A DNA stretch of 64,000 bases from Eurosta solidaginis (taxonomy: Eukaryota > Arthropoda > Insecta > Diptera > Tephritidae). Numbering within the stretch: position 1 is the first letter of the stretch; the number at the start of each line of letters is the position of its first letter. The notes beneath the pieces are model-generated. The model made no database searches. It was not told the DNA's origin and was given only the letters and a program-made list of their open reading frames with translations. The translations under genes and the position numbers were made by a program. Below, piece after piece: positions 24,371-35,679 of the stretch. The stretch is from assembly GCF_040869045.1 (NCBI RefSeq), contig NC_090322.1, positions 179,318,672 to 179,382,671 of the forward strand, in the 5' to 3' direction.

Positions 24371-24718
24371 TTACTTAATTACTTAATTGGCGCTTAACCG
24401 TTTAAACGGTTATGGCCGTCCAACAAGGCGCGCCAGTCGCTTCTTCTCTCTGTCAACCGGCGCCAATTGGTCACATAGAGGGAGTTGAAATCGTTTTCCA
24501 CCTGGTCCTTACAGCGGAGTGGGTCCGCTTTCTTGGCCGGAGCGTTATCTTTCATTCGCATAACATGGCCTAGCCAGTGCAGCGCTGCGTTTTAATTCGC
24601 TGAACAATTGAAGTCTGCGTAGAGCTTTTACAGCTCATCGTTAAATCTTCTTCGGTACTCGCCATCGCCAACGCGTAGAGGTCCATAAATTTTTTAAAGA
24701 ATTTTTCTCTCGAGCAGT
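24371..24718 (-). mobile_element. 5'-truncated RTE-like LINE with 3' tail
   Basis: Read on the minus strand, the piece starts at LERKILKKFMDL (family: FERKVLRKIYGP), runs through the GDGEYRRR and GHVMRM regions with frame breaks, and ends in the family 3' end: CGTTTAAACGGTTAAGCGCC, then AATTAAGTAATTAAGTAAG. The short tandem tail is typical of RTE-clade elements. No target duplication was identified with confidence. Confidence 0.8.
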
Positions 24719-24884
24719 AAAAGAAGCTTAGTATGTGTTTATGAAACTGTGAAGTTATGAAAAAAGTTACAAAAAAAAAATCAACTATTTCATTAAACAA
24801 TGCGGAGTGGTTGTTATAGCAATGCTTCGCTCCATTAAAAAGGTACGATCACTCACTAATTGTCATCAGTATCCTCAAACTGTA

Positions 24885-27030
24885 GTCCGAGGAAACTTGT
24901 AGTTTCAATAGGGTTCCAGCAGGGAGAGAGAGAGAGAGGTGTTAGAGGCATTTGTTCCACACTACAATTGAAATGGTGATTGGTGTCATGTGGGGACACA
25001 TTACAAGTGGGATAAACATCGAGTATGTCGGAGTTTATTTCGGATAAACATCAGTTTAACCTATGAGAGTATCCAGCGCAAAAATGAGCTGGAGTGAAGC
25101 GCGGCTTCTGGGGAAGCTGCTTTCCTCAACTGCGAGCTTAGGGCGTTCGTCTTTAAAAACGAATTTCACCGAACCATTCATAGCAAAGTGGTCTGACACT
25201 TTTTTTTTGGATGTGTCTGATAGGCTTGTAACGCTCCTCTTTTTCAAACGGATGTGTTCTTGACTGCCGAACTTTCTCATAGTGCTTACGGGGATAACTT
25301 CTTAAGTTCTTGAAAGCCAGGGCTCTAAAATCAGATGTCTGTTGGAATGCCCAGGTTTCCGTGTATTTAAAACTGTTTGTGAATCATTTTATTTCTCTCC
25401 TTAACGGGAAGTATTTTTACCCCACTGTGTAAGTGATGTACTGATGACCTAAGAAGACATCCCGTGACAGATTTGAGCGTGGTGTTTTGACAGCCTGAAG
25501 TTTCCTCCAGTATAATTATTTTAGGCTCGTCAACCACATTGGCGACGCGTCTAGTTGCTTTATAAGTAGTTAGGAGCGTTTCTTTGTCATTGCTCCAAGT
25601 GTTGTCGGCAAGAGAATTGAGGATTAATTGCTTTGTTGTGTTGCAAATAAGGTCGCGTGGAGTTGATCGTTGACAATATCAGATTCCGCGAGATAAAAAA
25701 ACTGGAAAGACTAGGAAAAGTGGACTCCGATATGTAAAAGTTGAACAAAATTGGGGATAGAACACCAGTCTGAGGCACCCCTTGTGTAATTCTTCTTGAT
25801 TTTGATGTTACATTCCTGAACTGTCCCGGACCATCATCTTTCATTAGCATAACATGGCCTAGCCAGCGCAGCCGCTGCGTTTTAATTCGCTGAACTATGT
25901 TGAAGTCTGCGTATAGCTCGTACAGCTCATCATTAAATCTTCTTCGGTACTCGCCATCGCCAACGCGTAGAGGTCCATAAATCTTTCGAAGAACTTTTCT
26001 CTCGAACACTCCCAAAGCCGCTTCATCTGCTGTTGTCATGGTCCATGCTTCTGCCCCATATAGCAGGATGGGTACGATAAGTGACTTGTAGAGTATGATT
26101 TTCGTTCGCCGAGAGAGGACTTTACTTTTCAATTGCCTACCTATTCCAAAGTAGCATTTATTGGCAAGATTGATTCTTCGCTGGATTTCAATGCTGGAAG
26201 GGTGGACCCTTAGCAGTATTCCAGTAACGCACCATGGCACTGTACCAACGCTTTTTTTAAGTCTAGCGCCACAAATACTGCTATGGTGAGGGTCTCGGTT
26301 CAGTCTACAATTTATCTGTGTGTTGATGGCGTTTAACGTAGTGCTAATACTACGAAATTTTCTGATGCCCTGCTGATGATGATTGGGAAGCCGCAGGTTT
26401 GCGTTGAAATAAGAAAGCAGAGCGGCTTCAAGTGTCTTCGCTACTTGCGATAGGGGAAATGTTGGCTAATTAGTCTCCTACGACAGCTGGTTTGTCTGAC
26501 TTTAATAGCGGTACCACCCTCGCCATTTTAAATTTTTCACGGATGAATATGGACAGGCACAAGTTCAAGCCGAGAGCTAGGTATTTTATTCTTCGTTGTC
26601 CAGGTTTTTAACCATCGGCATGGCAATGCCGTCCAGGCCTAGTGCTTTGGATGGTTTATCACATTCGATGGCTTCCTCAACCTCTTTGCCACTGATGGTT
26701 ATAGGGAACGAGCTGTGTTCAAGCATGTGTGCGCACCTGTTGGCCCGCCATCCAGCTATGTCAACCGTGGAGTGCATTAGATGATGTTGGAGAAAAGCTG
26801 AGCACAGTTTGCCTACACCGGCTGAGCGCTTGCAGTTGTGTTTTTTTCTACAAGCAGTCTAATGCGCCGATTTATGCCGTTATTGGAGTACCGGAGGAGT
26901 GCTTCTGTTCTTTCGATAAACTTTTGGCCTCCGTTGGAAAATATTAGGCAATCCAACATCGGTTACGCCATCCACAGTGTTTCTGCGCAGAGCACCTTCC
27001 TGCATAGGTCTTATGTGTAATATTGGCATT
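24885..27030 (-). mobile_element. Jockey-clade LINE relic, interrupted by RTE piece
   Basis: Order on the minus strand. The RT fingers EVEEAIECDKPSKALGLDGI come from the frame 26777-26586. The motif A block VALDLKKALVQCH (family: ALDLSKAFDTVNH) lies near 26240-26275. The RTE insert follows, then motif B ITQGVPQTGVLSPILFNFYI (about 25745-25800). The C-terminal region near 24960-25075 reads RLNXCLSEINSDI and CNVSPHDTNHHFNCSV (X = stop), the CX-H-C end usual in Jockey elements. About 25-30 residues of host RT at the insertion site are missing. Stops and frameshifts occur throughout. Confidence 0.75.
25819..26215 (-). mobile_element. RTE-like LINE piece nested in Jockey relic
   Basis: Contained in the 217-codon minus frame (26240-25587), which is a chimera. 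RTE sequence runs from IEIQRRINLANKCYFGIGRQ to GHVMLMKDDGP; RVHPS before it and FRNVTSKSRRITQG after it belong to the Jockey host. The RTE part is intact in one frame but lacks both the RT domain and the usual 3' tail. It is therefore not a simple 5'-truncated insertion. Confidence 0.8.
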
Positions 27031-27789
27031 GAATCATTTTGGGATTTCGTTATGTCAGAATTTCATTATATCTGGATGGTTTATCGTCAAGATTTCCGAA
27101 AATTGTTTGGATTATGAAATTTCGGAATTCTGAAATTCGGGATTATTCAGACAGGGCAATATTCAGACATTAAAGACGAATTTCAACCGAAAGCGATCAA
27201 TCTAGGACAAATCTGCTTAGGAACTAAATACACAATGATTTACAAGGGCATTGCACCGCGAGCGAACGCAAACTCAGTGCTGTAGCGGAAAACGTGTAAT
27301 AGCATGAGTAGTACACCAGCTGCTGTACGTTGATACGGCTAACATTTCAACAACAAACATTTGTTTTGCACTCACTGTACGCTGGGTATCTACGTTACTG
27401 CTAAAGCTTCAATATGCCTAAGCCAAGTCTAACTCACAGTTGTAATAACATTCTGTGCTAGCTTCAAAGTTCCAACATGAACTTACCCTCACCAATATCT
27501 GCAGCTGCGGCAACATGATTGCATAAACTCACCGCACAAGCACAGCACGTAATAATTGTGCTGACAGCAACAAAAAATTGGTCAGGGTGTAGTCCACAGC
27601 AACTACAACAAAATATTGACATCATAGCCATATAACAATGATTCAACTACAATAACAATTATATGTGCGGGAATGCCACAACTCAGCCACGAAATCCGAA
27701 AGTAATAACAAAATAATAATGGCGTACAATGAACAAGCATCGCTATGTCAACCGGTAATATTAGCACAAAACAAAAAGCAAAAAACAAA
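27031..27789. other. Gene-free, low-repeat sequence
   Basis: CAACAA-rich DNA typical of dipteran non-coding sequence. Hydrophobic minus-strand frames at 27464-27646 and 27603-27788 are by-products of that composition. No transposon family is recognised. Confidence 0.5.
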
Positions 27790-29190
27790 CAAGTAAGGAA
27801 GGTTAAGTTCGGGTGTAACTGAACATTACATACTCAGCTGAGAGCTATGGCGACAACATAAGGGAAAATAAGCATGTAGGAAAATGAACCGAGGGAAACC
27901 CTGGAATGTGTTTGTATGACATGTGTATCAAATGAAAGGCACTAAAGAGTAGGTTTCTTTATTTAGCCCTGCAGAACTTTTTCATTTTCTTCTACTTAAT
28001 ATGGTAGGTGTCACAACCATTTTACAAAGTTTTTTCTAAAGTTATATTTCGCGTCAATAAACCAATCCAATTACCATGTTTCATCCCTCTTTTCGTATTT
28101 GGTATAGAATTATGGCATTTTTTCATTTTTCGTAATTTTCGATATCGAAAAAGTGGCCGTGGTTACAGTCGGATTTCGTTCATTTTTTATACCAAGATAA
28201 AGTGAGTTCAGATAAGTACGTGAACTAAGTTCAGTAAAGATATGTCGATTTTTGCTCACGTTATCATGTTAACGGCCATGCGGAAGGACAGACGGACGAC
28301 TGTGTATAAAAACTGGGCGTGGCTTCAACCGATTTCTCCCATTTTCACAGAAAACATTTATCGTCATTTATAGAATCTATGCCCCTACCAAATTTCTCAA
28401 GGATTGGTAAATTTTTGTTCGACTTATGGCATTAAAAGTATTCTAGACAAATTAAATGAAAAAGGGTGGAGCCACGCCCACTTTGAAATTTTCTTTTATT
28501 TTTGGATTTTGTTGCACCATACCATTACTGGAGTTGAATGTTGACATAATTTACTTATATACTGTAAAGATATTAAATTTTTTGTTAAAATTTTACTTTA
28601 AAAATTTTTTTTTTAAAAGTGGGCGTGGTCCTTCTCCGATTTTGCTAATTTTTATTAAACGTACATATAGTAATAGGAGTAACGTTCCTGCCAAATTTCA
28701 TCATGATATCTTCGACGACTGCCAAATTACAGCTTGCAAAAGTTTTAAATTACCTTCTTTTAAAAGTGGGCGGTTCCACGCCCATTGTCCAAAATTTTCT
28801 ATTCTGTGTCATATGGCCAACCCATCTACCAAGTTTCATCGTTTTAGCTTTCTTTGGTAATGAATTATCGTACTTTTTCTGTTTTTCGAAATTTTCGATA
28901 TCGAAAAAGTGGGCGTGGTTATAGTCCGATTCCGTTCATTTTAAATAGCGATCTGAGATGAGTGCTCAGGAACCTACATACCATATTTCATCAATTTACC
29001 TCAAAATTTACTCAAGTTATCGTGTTAACGGCGGACGGACGGACGGACATGGCTCAATCAAAGTTTTTTTCGATCCTGATTATTTTGATATATGGAAGTC
29101 TATATCTATCTCGATTCCTTTATACCTGTACAACCAACCGCTATCCAATTAAACTTAATATACTCTGTGAGCTCTGCTCAACTGAGTATA
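27790..29190 (-). mobile_element. Helentron-like non-autonomous element, copy 2
   Basis: Reverse orientation relative to 11535-13181. It starts CAAGTAAGGAAGGTTAAGTT with the CGGGTGTAAC hairpin and ends GCTCAACTGAGTATA next to an A-run. It carries the same CACGCCCACTTT/CGATATCGAAAA blocks and a GGAC microsatellite, but only a fragment of one 130-bp unit. Open frames such as 28456-28860 arise from shared repeat sequence and not from a protein. Confidence 0.7.
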
Positions 29191-30298
29191 AAAACAAAAA
29201 ATATTGAATCAGTCGGCGTTTGTTGCGGTGGTGTGGCATACACATACAACAACAAAATGCTAACCAACAATAAAACCGCAGCTATGAGTAAGCAAACGCG
29301 CAAAAAACACATGTACTTACATAACAAACACACTTGGCATATCCGAGTGGAAGTTAGGCCCCTAAATAAGTAGTATGCAGGTATGTTGCAATTTGCAAAT
29401 GTTGCATGGTACATGTTCCCACAAAGTTGCAAAGTGTTAGCCTGCTATTTGGCTGGTGTTTGAGAATATTTAAGTCAAATAACAGATAAGGTGTGTATGA
29501 ATGAGTTTAATACAGAAACAGACAATGTTGCCGCTGTCAATGCTGCATTTGGCACTTTTTGCGGCAACTGCGCTAAACTGACAAAACTTTTGAATGTGGC
29601 ATGTGGCATGCGGCATGCGGTAGTCGACGTTTGTTTTCACCTAACCAAGCCAGCGGTTTTGTATTGAGTTTATAATGTATATTATAATAGTTGTGTGTGT
29701 GTGTGTTATACACACGTATGTGTATTTATATAGATGAAGCTATGAAGCTACAGCATTGCAATTACTTGCAACATGTGCATTTATTCATTCGTTCGTTATG
29801 CCACATATGTGGCACTAAGTTTGAGTGACACTTTTCTAATTGAAAAATTAAACTTATTGTCAATAAGTTTGTGCGCTTATGCGCCAATAAGTAATGTTGT
29901 TGTTGTATAAATGTGTGTGAGTAAAGTGCCATTGGGTTAATATTTTATTTAGCGTTGGCACGTTGCAAGTACATTCGTTGCATTCGTTGGCACAATAATT
30001 AGCTGCAAATTACAAAGGTGCACAATGTGAAATAATTTTCAAATGTTCCATTGCAATTGATGACATTATCGTTGAATGTAGTAAACGGAAGATGTGGGTA
30101 TGTGATTAGCTGGTAAAAGGAAGTTATGCGTGTTTTGTACGTGATGTTTGCACAAGTTTGAAAACTTATGTATTGAACGACTTGAGGAACGAAGCACTGA
30201 AGGACTGGAGATTTAAGTTTTTAGAAGACTGAAAAAATTTAACACCAAATAACTAAAGAACTACCTTTTGTAAGGATAGATCTATGGTAACAGCTTTT
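29191..30298. other. No gene; simple repeats
   Basis: Contains a GT microsatellite (about 29691-29706) followed by TACACAC. Otherwise no frame or repeat family is recognised. Confidence 0.5.
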
Positions 30299-30299
30299 C

Positions 30300-30470
30300 A
30301 GCCGGTTATCAAACTGAAAGAGGGGTCCACGAGAGCAGAGAATATATGCTGGGCGTATTTCTTGACGTAGAAAGGGACTTTTGATTTGTTTCCTAGTGCA
30401 TTCATTTCAAAGAATTGCTAGCTCAATAGCTTCTGCAGCCTAATTGACAACTTCACCTATCCGTAGGTTT
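30300..30470 (+). mobile_element. LOA-like LINE fragment, RT motif A
   Basis: The translation contains ESREYMLGVFLDVERDF and then, after stops, CIHFKELLAQ. The first part aligns with EYKEYALGVFLDIAGAFNNV of the copy at 59432-59097, covering motif A with its Asp. Only about 170 bases are recognisable. Confidence 0.55.
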
Positions 30471-30474
30471 TTTT

Positions 30475-30685
30475 AGCAGGCGAGGCCCTGGGGCGGAATG
30501 GTCTTGAAGGTTCAATTTGGTCATATTAAATCGTTCCTGATATTTTCGAACTTGTATCTTAATGGCATTTGTTACCAGAACTTATTGGGTCTGTATCCGG
30601 CAAAGGAACATCAACATCGATAACAATCCCCAAAACCTTTGATGAGTGTCTTTATAGCTACAAAAACAGCAACAACAACAAAATA
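30475..30685 (-). repeat. Dispersed GTTGTTGTTGTA repeat, reverse copy
   Basis: On the minus strand it reads GTTGTTGTTGCTGTTTTTGT, then TAGCTATAAAG, GGTTTTGGGG and TTATCGATGTTGATGTTCC, then ATTGAACCTTC, and ends at GGGCCTCGCC. It is colinear with the two rearranged pieces at 17505-17860. Confidence 0.6.
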
Positions 30686-31542
30686 ACTGGATTAGTAACC
30701 CAATCGTGAAAACCCTTATGAAAGCTAAATTCCCAAAAAATCAAACTTATAAGTTGATTTCGTTATATTTTATGATCGAAACAAGCTAATAGAATCAGAA
30801 TGAGGAGCCAGCCAGAGAAAATGGCCCCTCCCTACCATAAATCAAAAACTGAACACATAAAAACCTAAAAATTCAAGCATTCGTGGAATAGTTAAGAAAA
30901 ATACAAGAACACACAAATGATGTTCTCTTGCAAGTCAGATATAACGCAAAAGCCGTACAAAGCTTTTACAAGCTAAATCCCAAGTGTTATTACGTTTCAG
31001 TTTGTAAAACTACAAAGGAAAGCTAAATTAAAAGAATCATGAAACTCGCATTCGAATAATTTAACAATAAAAAAAAAATGTTAGGAAAAATGCTTAAACC
31101 AATTGAAGCGAATTCCGCACATTAGTATTTGTAAAGAAACGTAGTAGGGGAGTCAGAGTTCAGTGCGATGTGTTATACTCGTAAAAAAGTGGCACCTACA
31201 ACACGCAATTGCATTTGGGATTCGATTCGAAGTTGTAGCGGGAATTTATTTAAACAATTTATATCCCAACGCACTGACGAGTCATTTGAGTTTCAATTGC
31301 TTGCACAAGTGCACAGAAGCTCAAACTCAAGTATGCAGTAGAAGCTAAAGCAACAAAAAAAAAAAAAAAAAAAAACAATAATAAATTCGATGCAAACAAG
31401 GCCCATATCATAGCAAAAGTCGTTGTTGCATAGCTTCCGTTTCCTCTACTACGAAGCATCTTTGCTGTCGTCTCTATCATTGCCGCTTCCTTTTTTTGTT
31501 GCTGTCATGGCTTTCTTTGCCGACAACGCGGCTTTACTAGTT
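30686..31542. other. No feature recognised
   Basis: A-rich sequence with a poly-A run near 31353-31373. The short frame at 31163-31348 has no domain. Confidence 0.5.
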
Positions 31543-31905
31543 AAATAAAAAATAAATGTAAGGCGCGATAACCTCCGAAAAGATCTAAGGCCGAACTTCT
31601 CTTCCAATTTGCGTCGTGCTCCTCTTGATTTTTCCCTACAAATTGGCCGGACGGGACCTACATGTTTTATGCCGACTCCGAACGGCATCTGCAAGGCAGA
31701 TGAGTTTTCACTGAGAGCTTTTCATGGCAGAAATACAATTGGAGCGCTTGCCAGACACTGCCGAGGGGCGACCCCGCTTAGAAAAATTTTCTTCTAATTG
31801 AAAAATCTTATTTCTAAAATTTTGATGTTGCTTTGCCCGGGAGTTGAACCCAGGGCATACGGTGTGATAGGCGGAGCACGCTACCATCACACCACGGTGG
31901 CCGCC
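31543..31905 (-). mobile_element. tRNA-derived SINE, copy 1 (complete head)
   Basis: The minus strand begins GGCGGCCACCG with an A-box-like TGGTGTGATGGTAGCGTG and a B-box GGGTTCAACTCCC about 45 bases later, the spacing of a tRNA internal promoter. A body of about 280 bp follows (CGGCAGTGTCTGGCAAGC, GCATAAAACATGTAGGTCCC, TCGGAGGTTATCGCGCCTTA) and an ATAAAT-type tail. The same body recurs at 33574-33900 and 57053-57414, all on the minus strand. The parent tRNA is not identified. Confidence 0.8.
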
Positions 31906-32207
31906 TGGTTAGTATTGCATTAAATAATTTCCATTTATTTATATGCAGTGCACCAGCGCCATCAGTTCGTCAATGTTGCATTTCTTCAAATTGAGTTTGT
32001 ACAGCTGGCTCTCGACAATACACTTTTTTGCGGCCGCTGTTTGTTGTTGCTGGTGATGCTGGTTGTACGCGAATAAACTTTAATTGAAGTCACTGAGGCG
32101 TATGAGTGATATCAGCTGTTTGGCTAGAATAATTTGTACGTATGTATGTATTCATAGAAATTGCTAGCAGTTAAATTTGTATAAATAAGGAAAAAGTATA
32201 TACATTA

Positions 32208-32626
32208 GGATGGGTCGATTTGTATGGACGAAAGTTAACCGTTATCGCGCCATCGATTTTTCGATAGGATTTGGGCTCAGGAAGAAAAGTTCCACTATGA
32301 ATACCCAAAAAAAATAATTTTAAAGCCTGCGAAATTTCTTTTTAAAAATTCTTCTTAGTCTCCATAAAAGACATTTTTTTTCAAAAAACTGCATTTATTA
32401 TCGTCTTTAGCGCGTGAATTCACTTGGCACTATGCCAATTGACACGAAAAAAAAAATACATAAAAAATGTTTTGGAGCATGGAAAATCAAAAAATGCATA
32501 AAAAATCGAAAAAATGGATGAAACTTCGCAGACTCGAAAATTATTTTTTTGAGTATTTTTTTTTCCTGAGCCCAAATCATATTGAAAATACGATGGCGCG
32601 ATATCGGTTAATAAATCGACCCACCC
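32208..32626. mobile_element. MITE with TA target site
   Basis: A 419-bp element with ends GGATGGGTCGATTT and AAATCGACCCACCC, flanked by TA on both sides (32206-32207 and 32627-32628). Inner inverted homology includes CGCGCCATCGATTTTTCGAT and GATGGCGCGATATCG, then GGGCTCAGG and CCTGAGCCC. It has no coding capacity. The TA target and TIR layout suggest a Tc1/mariner-type MITE. The terminal sequence is related to that of 36241-36809. Confidence 0.8.
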
Positions 32627-33090
32627 TAATATACATACATATGTACGTCTAAACATGTGCATTGTATTCTCATTTGTACACGAGCAGAATAGTCCCTGAA
32701 GGAAACGAGCAAATCATTATAAACGAAATTTCTGGCTAAAAACTACACCATTTCAAATTGTATGTGAGAAATTGCCATTTGCGAATGAGAGGAAAGCAAT
32801 TGTAAATAGAAAACCGGCGCTCACTGGGCCAAACGTACTCAGAATTCGATTTAAAAAAATTTAACTTCTCCAAAAATAGAAACATAGTTATGTTACTTAT
32901 AAAATTCTGCACTTCCCATCATATTTAATCTCTCTAACCTTTTTTTCAGGAGATAAAGTATGTACATGTGTATAGCTAAAAAGTTGTTAAAATCATATAT
33001 AATTAGAATATTCATCCTAGCTAAGGAAAACTTAGTAAAGGTACTAATAATTAAATATAACGGAAAATGATCACGTGGTAGTAGTAGTGA
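32627..33090. other. No feature recognised
   Basis: AT-rich sequence between a MITE and a LOA fragment. Nothing is supported. Confidence 0.5.
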
Positions 33091-33094
33091 ACAG

Positions 33095-33572
33095 TCCCTT
33101 TAAGGGTTTCTCGATGCACATTTCCCACCGGGAGGTGATGCAGAAGAGCAAGCCGACAGCACATGCACTTCGATCAAGGAGCGGTTATTGTCAGGCTTGG
33201 TGACTGATACCAAAATCGAATGTGCAGTAAGCAATTTTTCTAAGTTTATATCGCCGGCATCGTTTGGTTTATTTCCTGCCATGCTAGAAAACTCAATTAG
33301 AGCGATCGTGGAAAGGCTTGGAATAATATTCGACGGGTGCACAAGACAGAATCATGTACCCTACCTACTCGTGGAAATCTGCTAGTGTCGTTTTCCTACC
33401 AAAGGCGGAAAAGATCAGTCATATGTATCCCAAAGACTGCAGGCCCATTATCTCAACATTATTTCTGCTCAAAACCGTTGAGAGGATGGTATTTTTGTAT
33501 ATAAAGTTCAACATAGATGAAAAACTGTGCTTCAAAACACATCAAAAGAGAGTTGGTATATACAGTACTGCA
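33095..33572 (+). mobile_element. LOA-like LINE fragment: RT fingers
   Basis: Contains LVTDTKIECAVSNFSKF, which matches LVTDTKIDWAVDTFSKFKS of the minus-strand copy at 59686-60000. It continues to SASVVFLPKAEKISHMYPKD, CRPIISTLFLLKTVERM and VFLYIKFNID, the RT finger region. It is nearly in one frame, with one shift near 33360. It ends where the SINE at 33574 begins. Confidence 0.7.
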
Positions 33573-33573
33573 T

Positions 33574-33900
33574 AAAATAAATAAATGTAAGGCACATATA
33601 ACCTCTGAAGAGATTTTAGGCCGAGCTTGTCTTCCAATTTGCGTCGTACTCCTTTTTAATTTTTCCTACAAATTGGTGGGATGGGACCTACTTCTTTTAT
33701 GCCGACTCCGAACTGCATCTGCAAGGCAGATAAGTTTTCGCTGAGAGCTTTTCAAGGCAGAAATACACTTAGAATGCTTGCCAAACACTGCCGAGGGGCG
33801 GCCGCGCTAAGAAAAATGTTCTCTTAATTAAAAAAAACTTGTTTCTAAAATTTTGATGCTGCTTTGCCCGGGGTGTGAACTCAGAATCTTCAGACGGCTA
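33574..33900 (-). mobile_element. tRNA-derived SINE, copy 2 (head truncated)
   Basis: Same body and ATAAAT tail as 31543-31905, but the A-box part of the tRNA-like head is missing and the B-box is degraded. It separates two LOA segments (RT fingers before, RNase H after), though the LOA sequence between those domains is also missing. Confidence 0.75.
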
Positions 33901-33904
33901 CAAG

Positions 33905-34240
33905 TGTCGTTAACAGTGCTTCGGAGTATCTTAAGCGGAAACTATACTAGCACAGAAGTATATCGTCATCAAATATAGGACGAACAGCCTTCCTTCGATG
34001 CAGCTCATAGAGTCACAACAGAGGTGGATGGTTGACGCAAAGGTGTCCAAACAAGACAAGGCGACAAGGCGATACACGTGTACACCGATGGTTCCAAAGT
34101 AATATAAGGAATAGGGTTTGCGGTATGCTGCACTGATGCGGAAATAAACAAATCGTACAAGCTGCCAGATCACTATAATTTTCTTCAGGAAAAAGTTATA
34201 GCTAGGACCACAACAGTACAAGTACGGGAGTAAAACTAAG
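33905..34240 (+). mobile_element. LOA-like LINE fragment: RNase H start
   Basis: Translation at 34075-34210 gives VYTDGSKV, a stop, then GIGFAVCC and NKSYKLPDHYNFLQEKVIA. These match FFTDGSKL, GGVFC and KLSDHCSVFQAEVAAI of the copy at 60575-61590. The first catalytic Asp survives and the Glu position is retained in QEKV. The domain is cut off after this. Confidence 0.6.
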
Positions 34241-34242
34241 CG

Positions 34243-34560
34243 CGGGGCCGCAAAGTCTCAATGATCATGTGCAGGTCTTACGATCTTTTACTAACAAACC
34301 TGGTATTATTGGAAAGAGGGGACTTTAGGCACACGATGAATGTTCTGACTGCACCTTACGCTGTGGGTATTATGATTCAAATAATTTGATTTCCGAACTA
34401 AAACTATGGGCCGCAAAGGCTTAATGAATTAACCTTAATGACTTTATAAATAGTCGTTTATGTGCTACAAATTTACTAACATAGTAGACGTTTAGCTATT
34501 CTGACTCGACCAATCTAATTTCCACACTAATAAAAAATGGGCCGCAAAAGGTCAATTTAT
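34243..34560 (+). repeat. Imperfect repeats around GGGCCGCAAAGG
   Basis: GGGCCGCAAAGTCTCAATGA (34246), GGGCCGCAAAGGCTTAATGA (34407) and GGGCCGCAAAAGGTCAAT (34541) start successive imperfect units of about 162 and 134 bases that share TTCTGACT and a following TTTCC. This may be a duplicated LOA 3' piece. Function unknown. Confidence 0.4.
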
Positions 34561-34565
34561 GATCG

Positions 34566-34925
34566 TTCTCAAATACGACTGACGTTTTTGAATTTTTATT
34601 TGACTTTTTTTCATTTATACGTAACTGCCCTCATAACCAAGGGGCGCTAGCGCATTTTCGTTTGACGTTTTTTAAAGTACAATTCATCATTCTTAAATCA
34701 ATAGTGACGCTTTCTTATTTATATTTGACTATTCTCATTTCGGTATGACGCTTTCTAATTTCCGACTGACTATACTCAAATACGAATGACGCTTTCGCAT
34801 TTTAATTTGGAGCTCCCTCATTTACAAATGACTCCTCTCATATCGAAGTAAAGCTCCCGCATTTACACCACACGCTTCCTTGTATACAATTGACGTAGAT
34901 ACCTTATTTTCAATTGACACTTTTT
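34566..34925 (+). repeat. ~21-bp phased degenerate array
   Basis: About 17 successive units of 20-24 bases, each of the form TCATTTnnnnnTGACGCTTTC. Examples are TCATTTCGGTATGACGCTTTC, TAATTTCCGACTGACTATAC and TCAAATACGAATGACGCTTT. The TGAC core recurs at close to two helical turns, on one face of the helix. The array ends about 25 bases before a TATA box. The family is unknown. Confidence 0.7.
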
Positions 34926-34948
34926 CATTGGCAAGTTTTGTTTTAAAC

Positions 34949-34974
34949 TATAAAAAGGGACCCAGACAATCAGT
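34949..34974 (+). promoter_or_regulatory. TATA box and initiator after the 21-bp array
   Basis: TATAAAAAGGG starts at 34949, and the initiator-like ATCAGTTTG has its A at 34972. The GACAATCAGTTTG start segment is shared with the solo LTR at 6640-7171, so this may be the promoter of another LTR. TATA-to-start spacing (about 23) is shorter than in that LTR (about 33). No LTR ends were found. Confidence 0.45.
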
Positions 34975-35344
34975 TTGTTGAATTCGCTAATGAATTAGAA
35001 ACGCTACAGTTCAGAGCCTGATTTCTTTCCTACAGGGTTACTTGGCATTCATTGCTGCCTGCGTATAACTGTTGATGCATTTTAAGGGATTTCTTTGTGC
35101 TGTGGGAAATGCAATTTGCTGAATTTTATGTTTAAATTAAAAAATTTATTAGCTTCTGCGCCGAATGAATATGTCAAGAACAAAGATGGATAATAAGACG
35201 CTTTAAGCTAATATGTCTTTAAAATTTCTTAAGTTTTGTCTCAGATATTAAACAATAGATATATACCTACGTTTTATTTATTGGTTAAAAAGTTTAAAAA
35301 ATAAAAGCAAGCCAGTTAGAAAAAAGTTTTACAACAACATGACA

Positions 35345-35425
35345 TGGCTTTGATCAAGTATGTTTGCCAACCGTCCAATCATCGAAGGAGTGCGGGTCCG
35401 AGTCCCACTCTCGCGAGAAAAGACT
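35345..35425 (+). other. tRNA-like relic (possible SINE head)
   Basis: TGGCTTTGATCAAG resembles an A-box. GGGTCCGAGTCCC, about 45 bases on, resembles a B-box and sits in a T-arm-like GCGGG/CCCAC stem with one mismatch. The acceptor stem does not pair convincingly, so this is a tRNA-derived relic and not a functional tRNA gene. Confidence 0.35.
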
Positions 35426-35679
35426 TAATAGGGTTTTAAAAAGTAAAGTAAGTATTTAATAAATTAAATTGAAAATTCGTTTAAAAATGTTTTTATACAT
35501 TAAACAACAAAGGGCACACTTCCAGCTTAGAAATAACAACTAGCATTCAAATCTTGTTATTGTGCTTCTTAGAATAGCGTAATGCAAAAACAAACCTGCT
35601 CATCAAAGAACCCACCAGCAACACTGAGTTGCTTACGTAACATGCAAATCTACCAAGAATATTCTGTGTGAAAATCTAT

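Noticed and set aside
27480..27510. Minus-strand exon end ATATTGGTGAGG before GTAAGT
   Set aside because: The possible exon would be only 12-18 nt, with a poor pyrimidine tract upstream. The frame around it is composition-driven.
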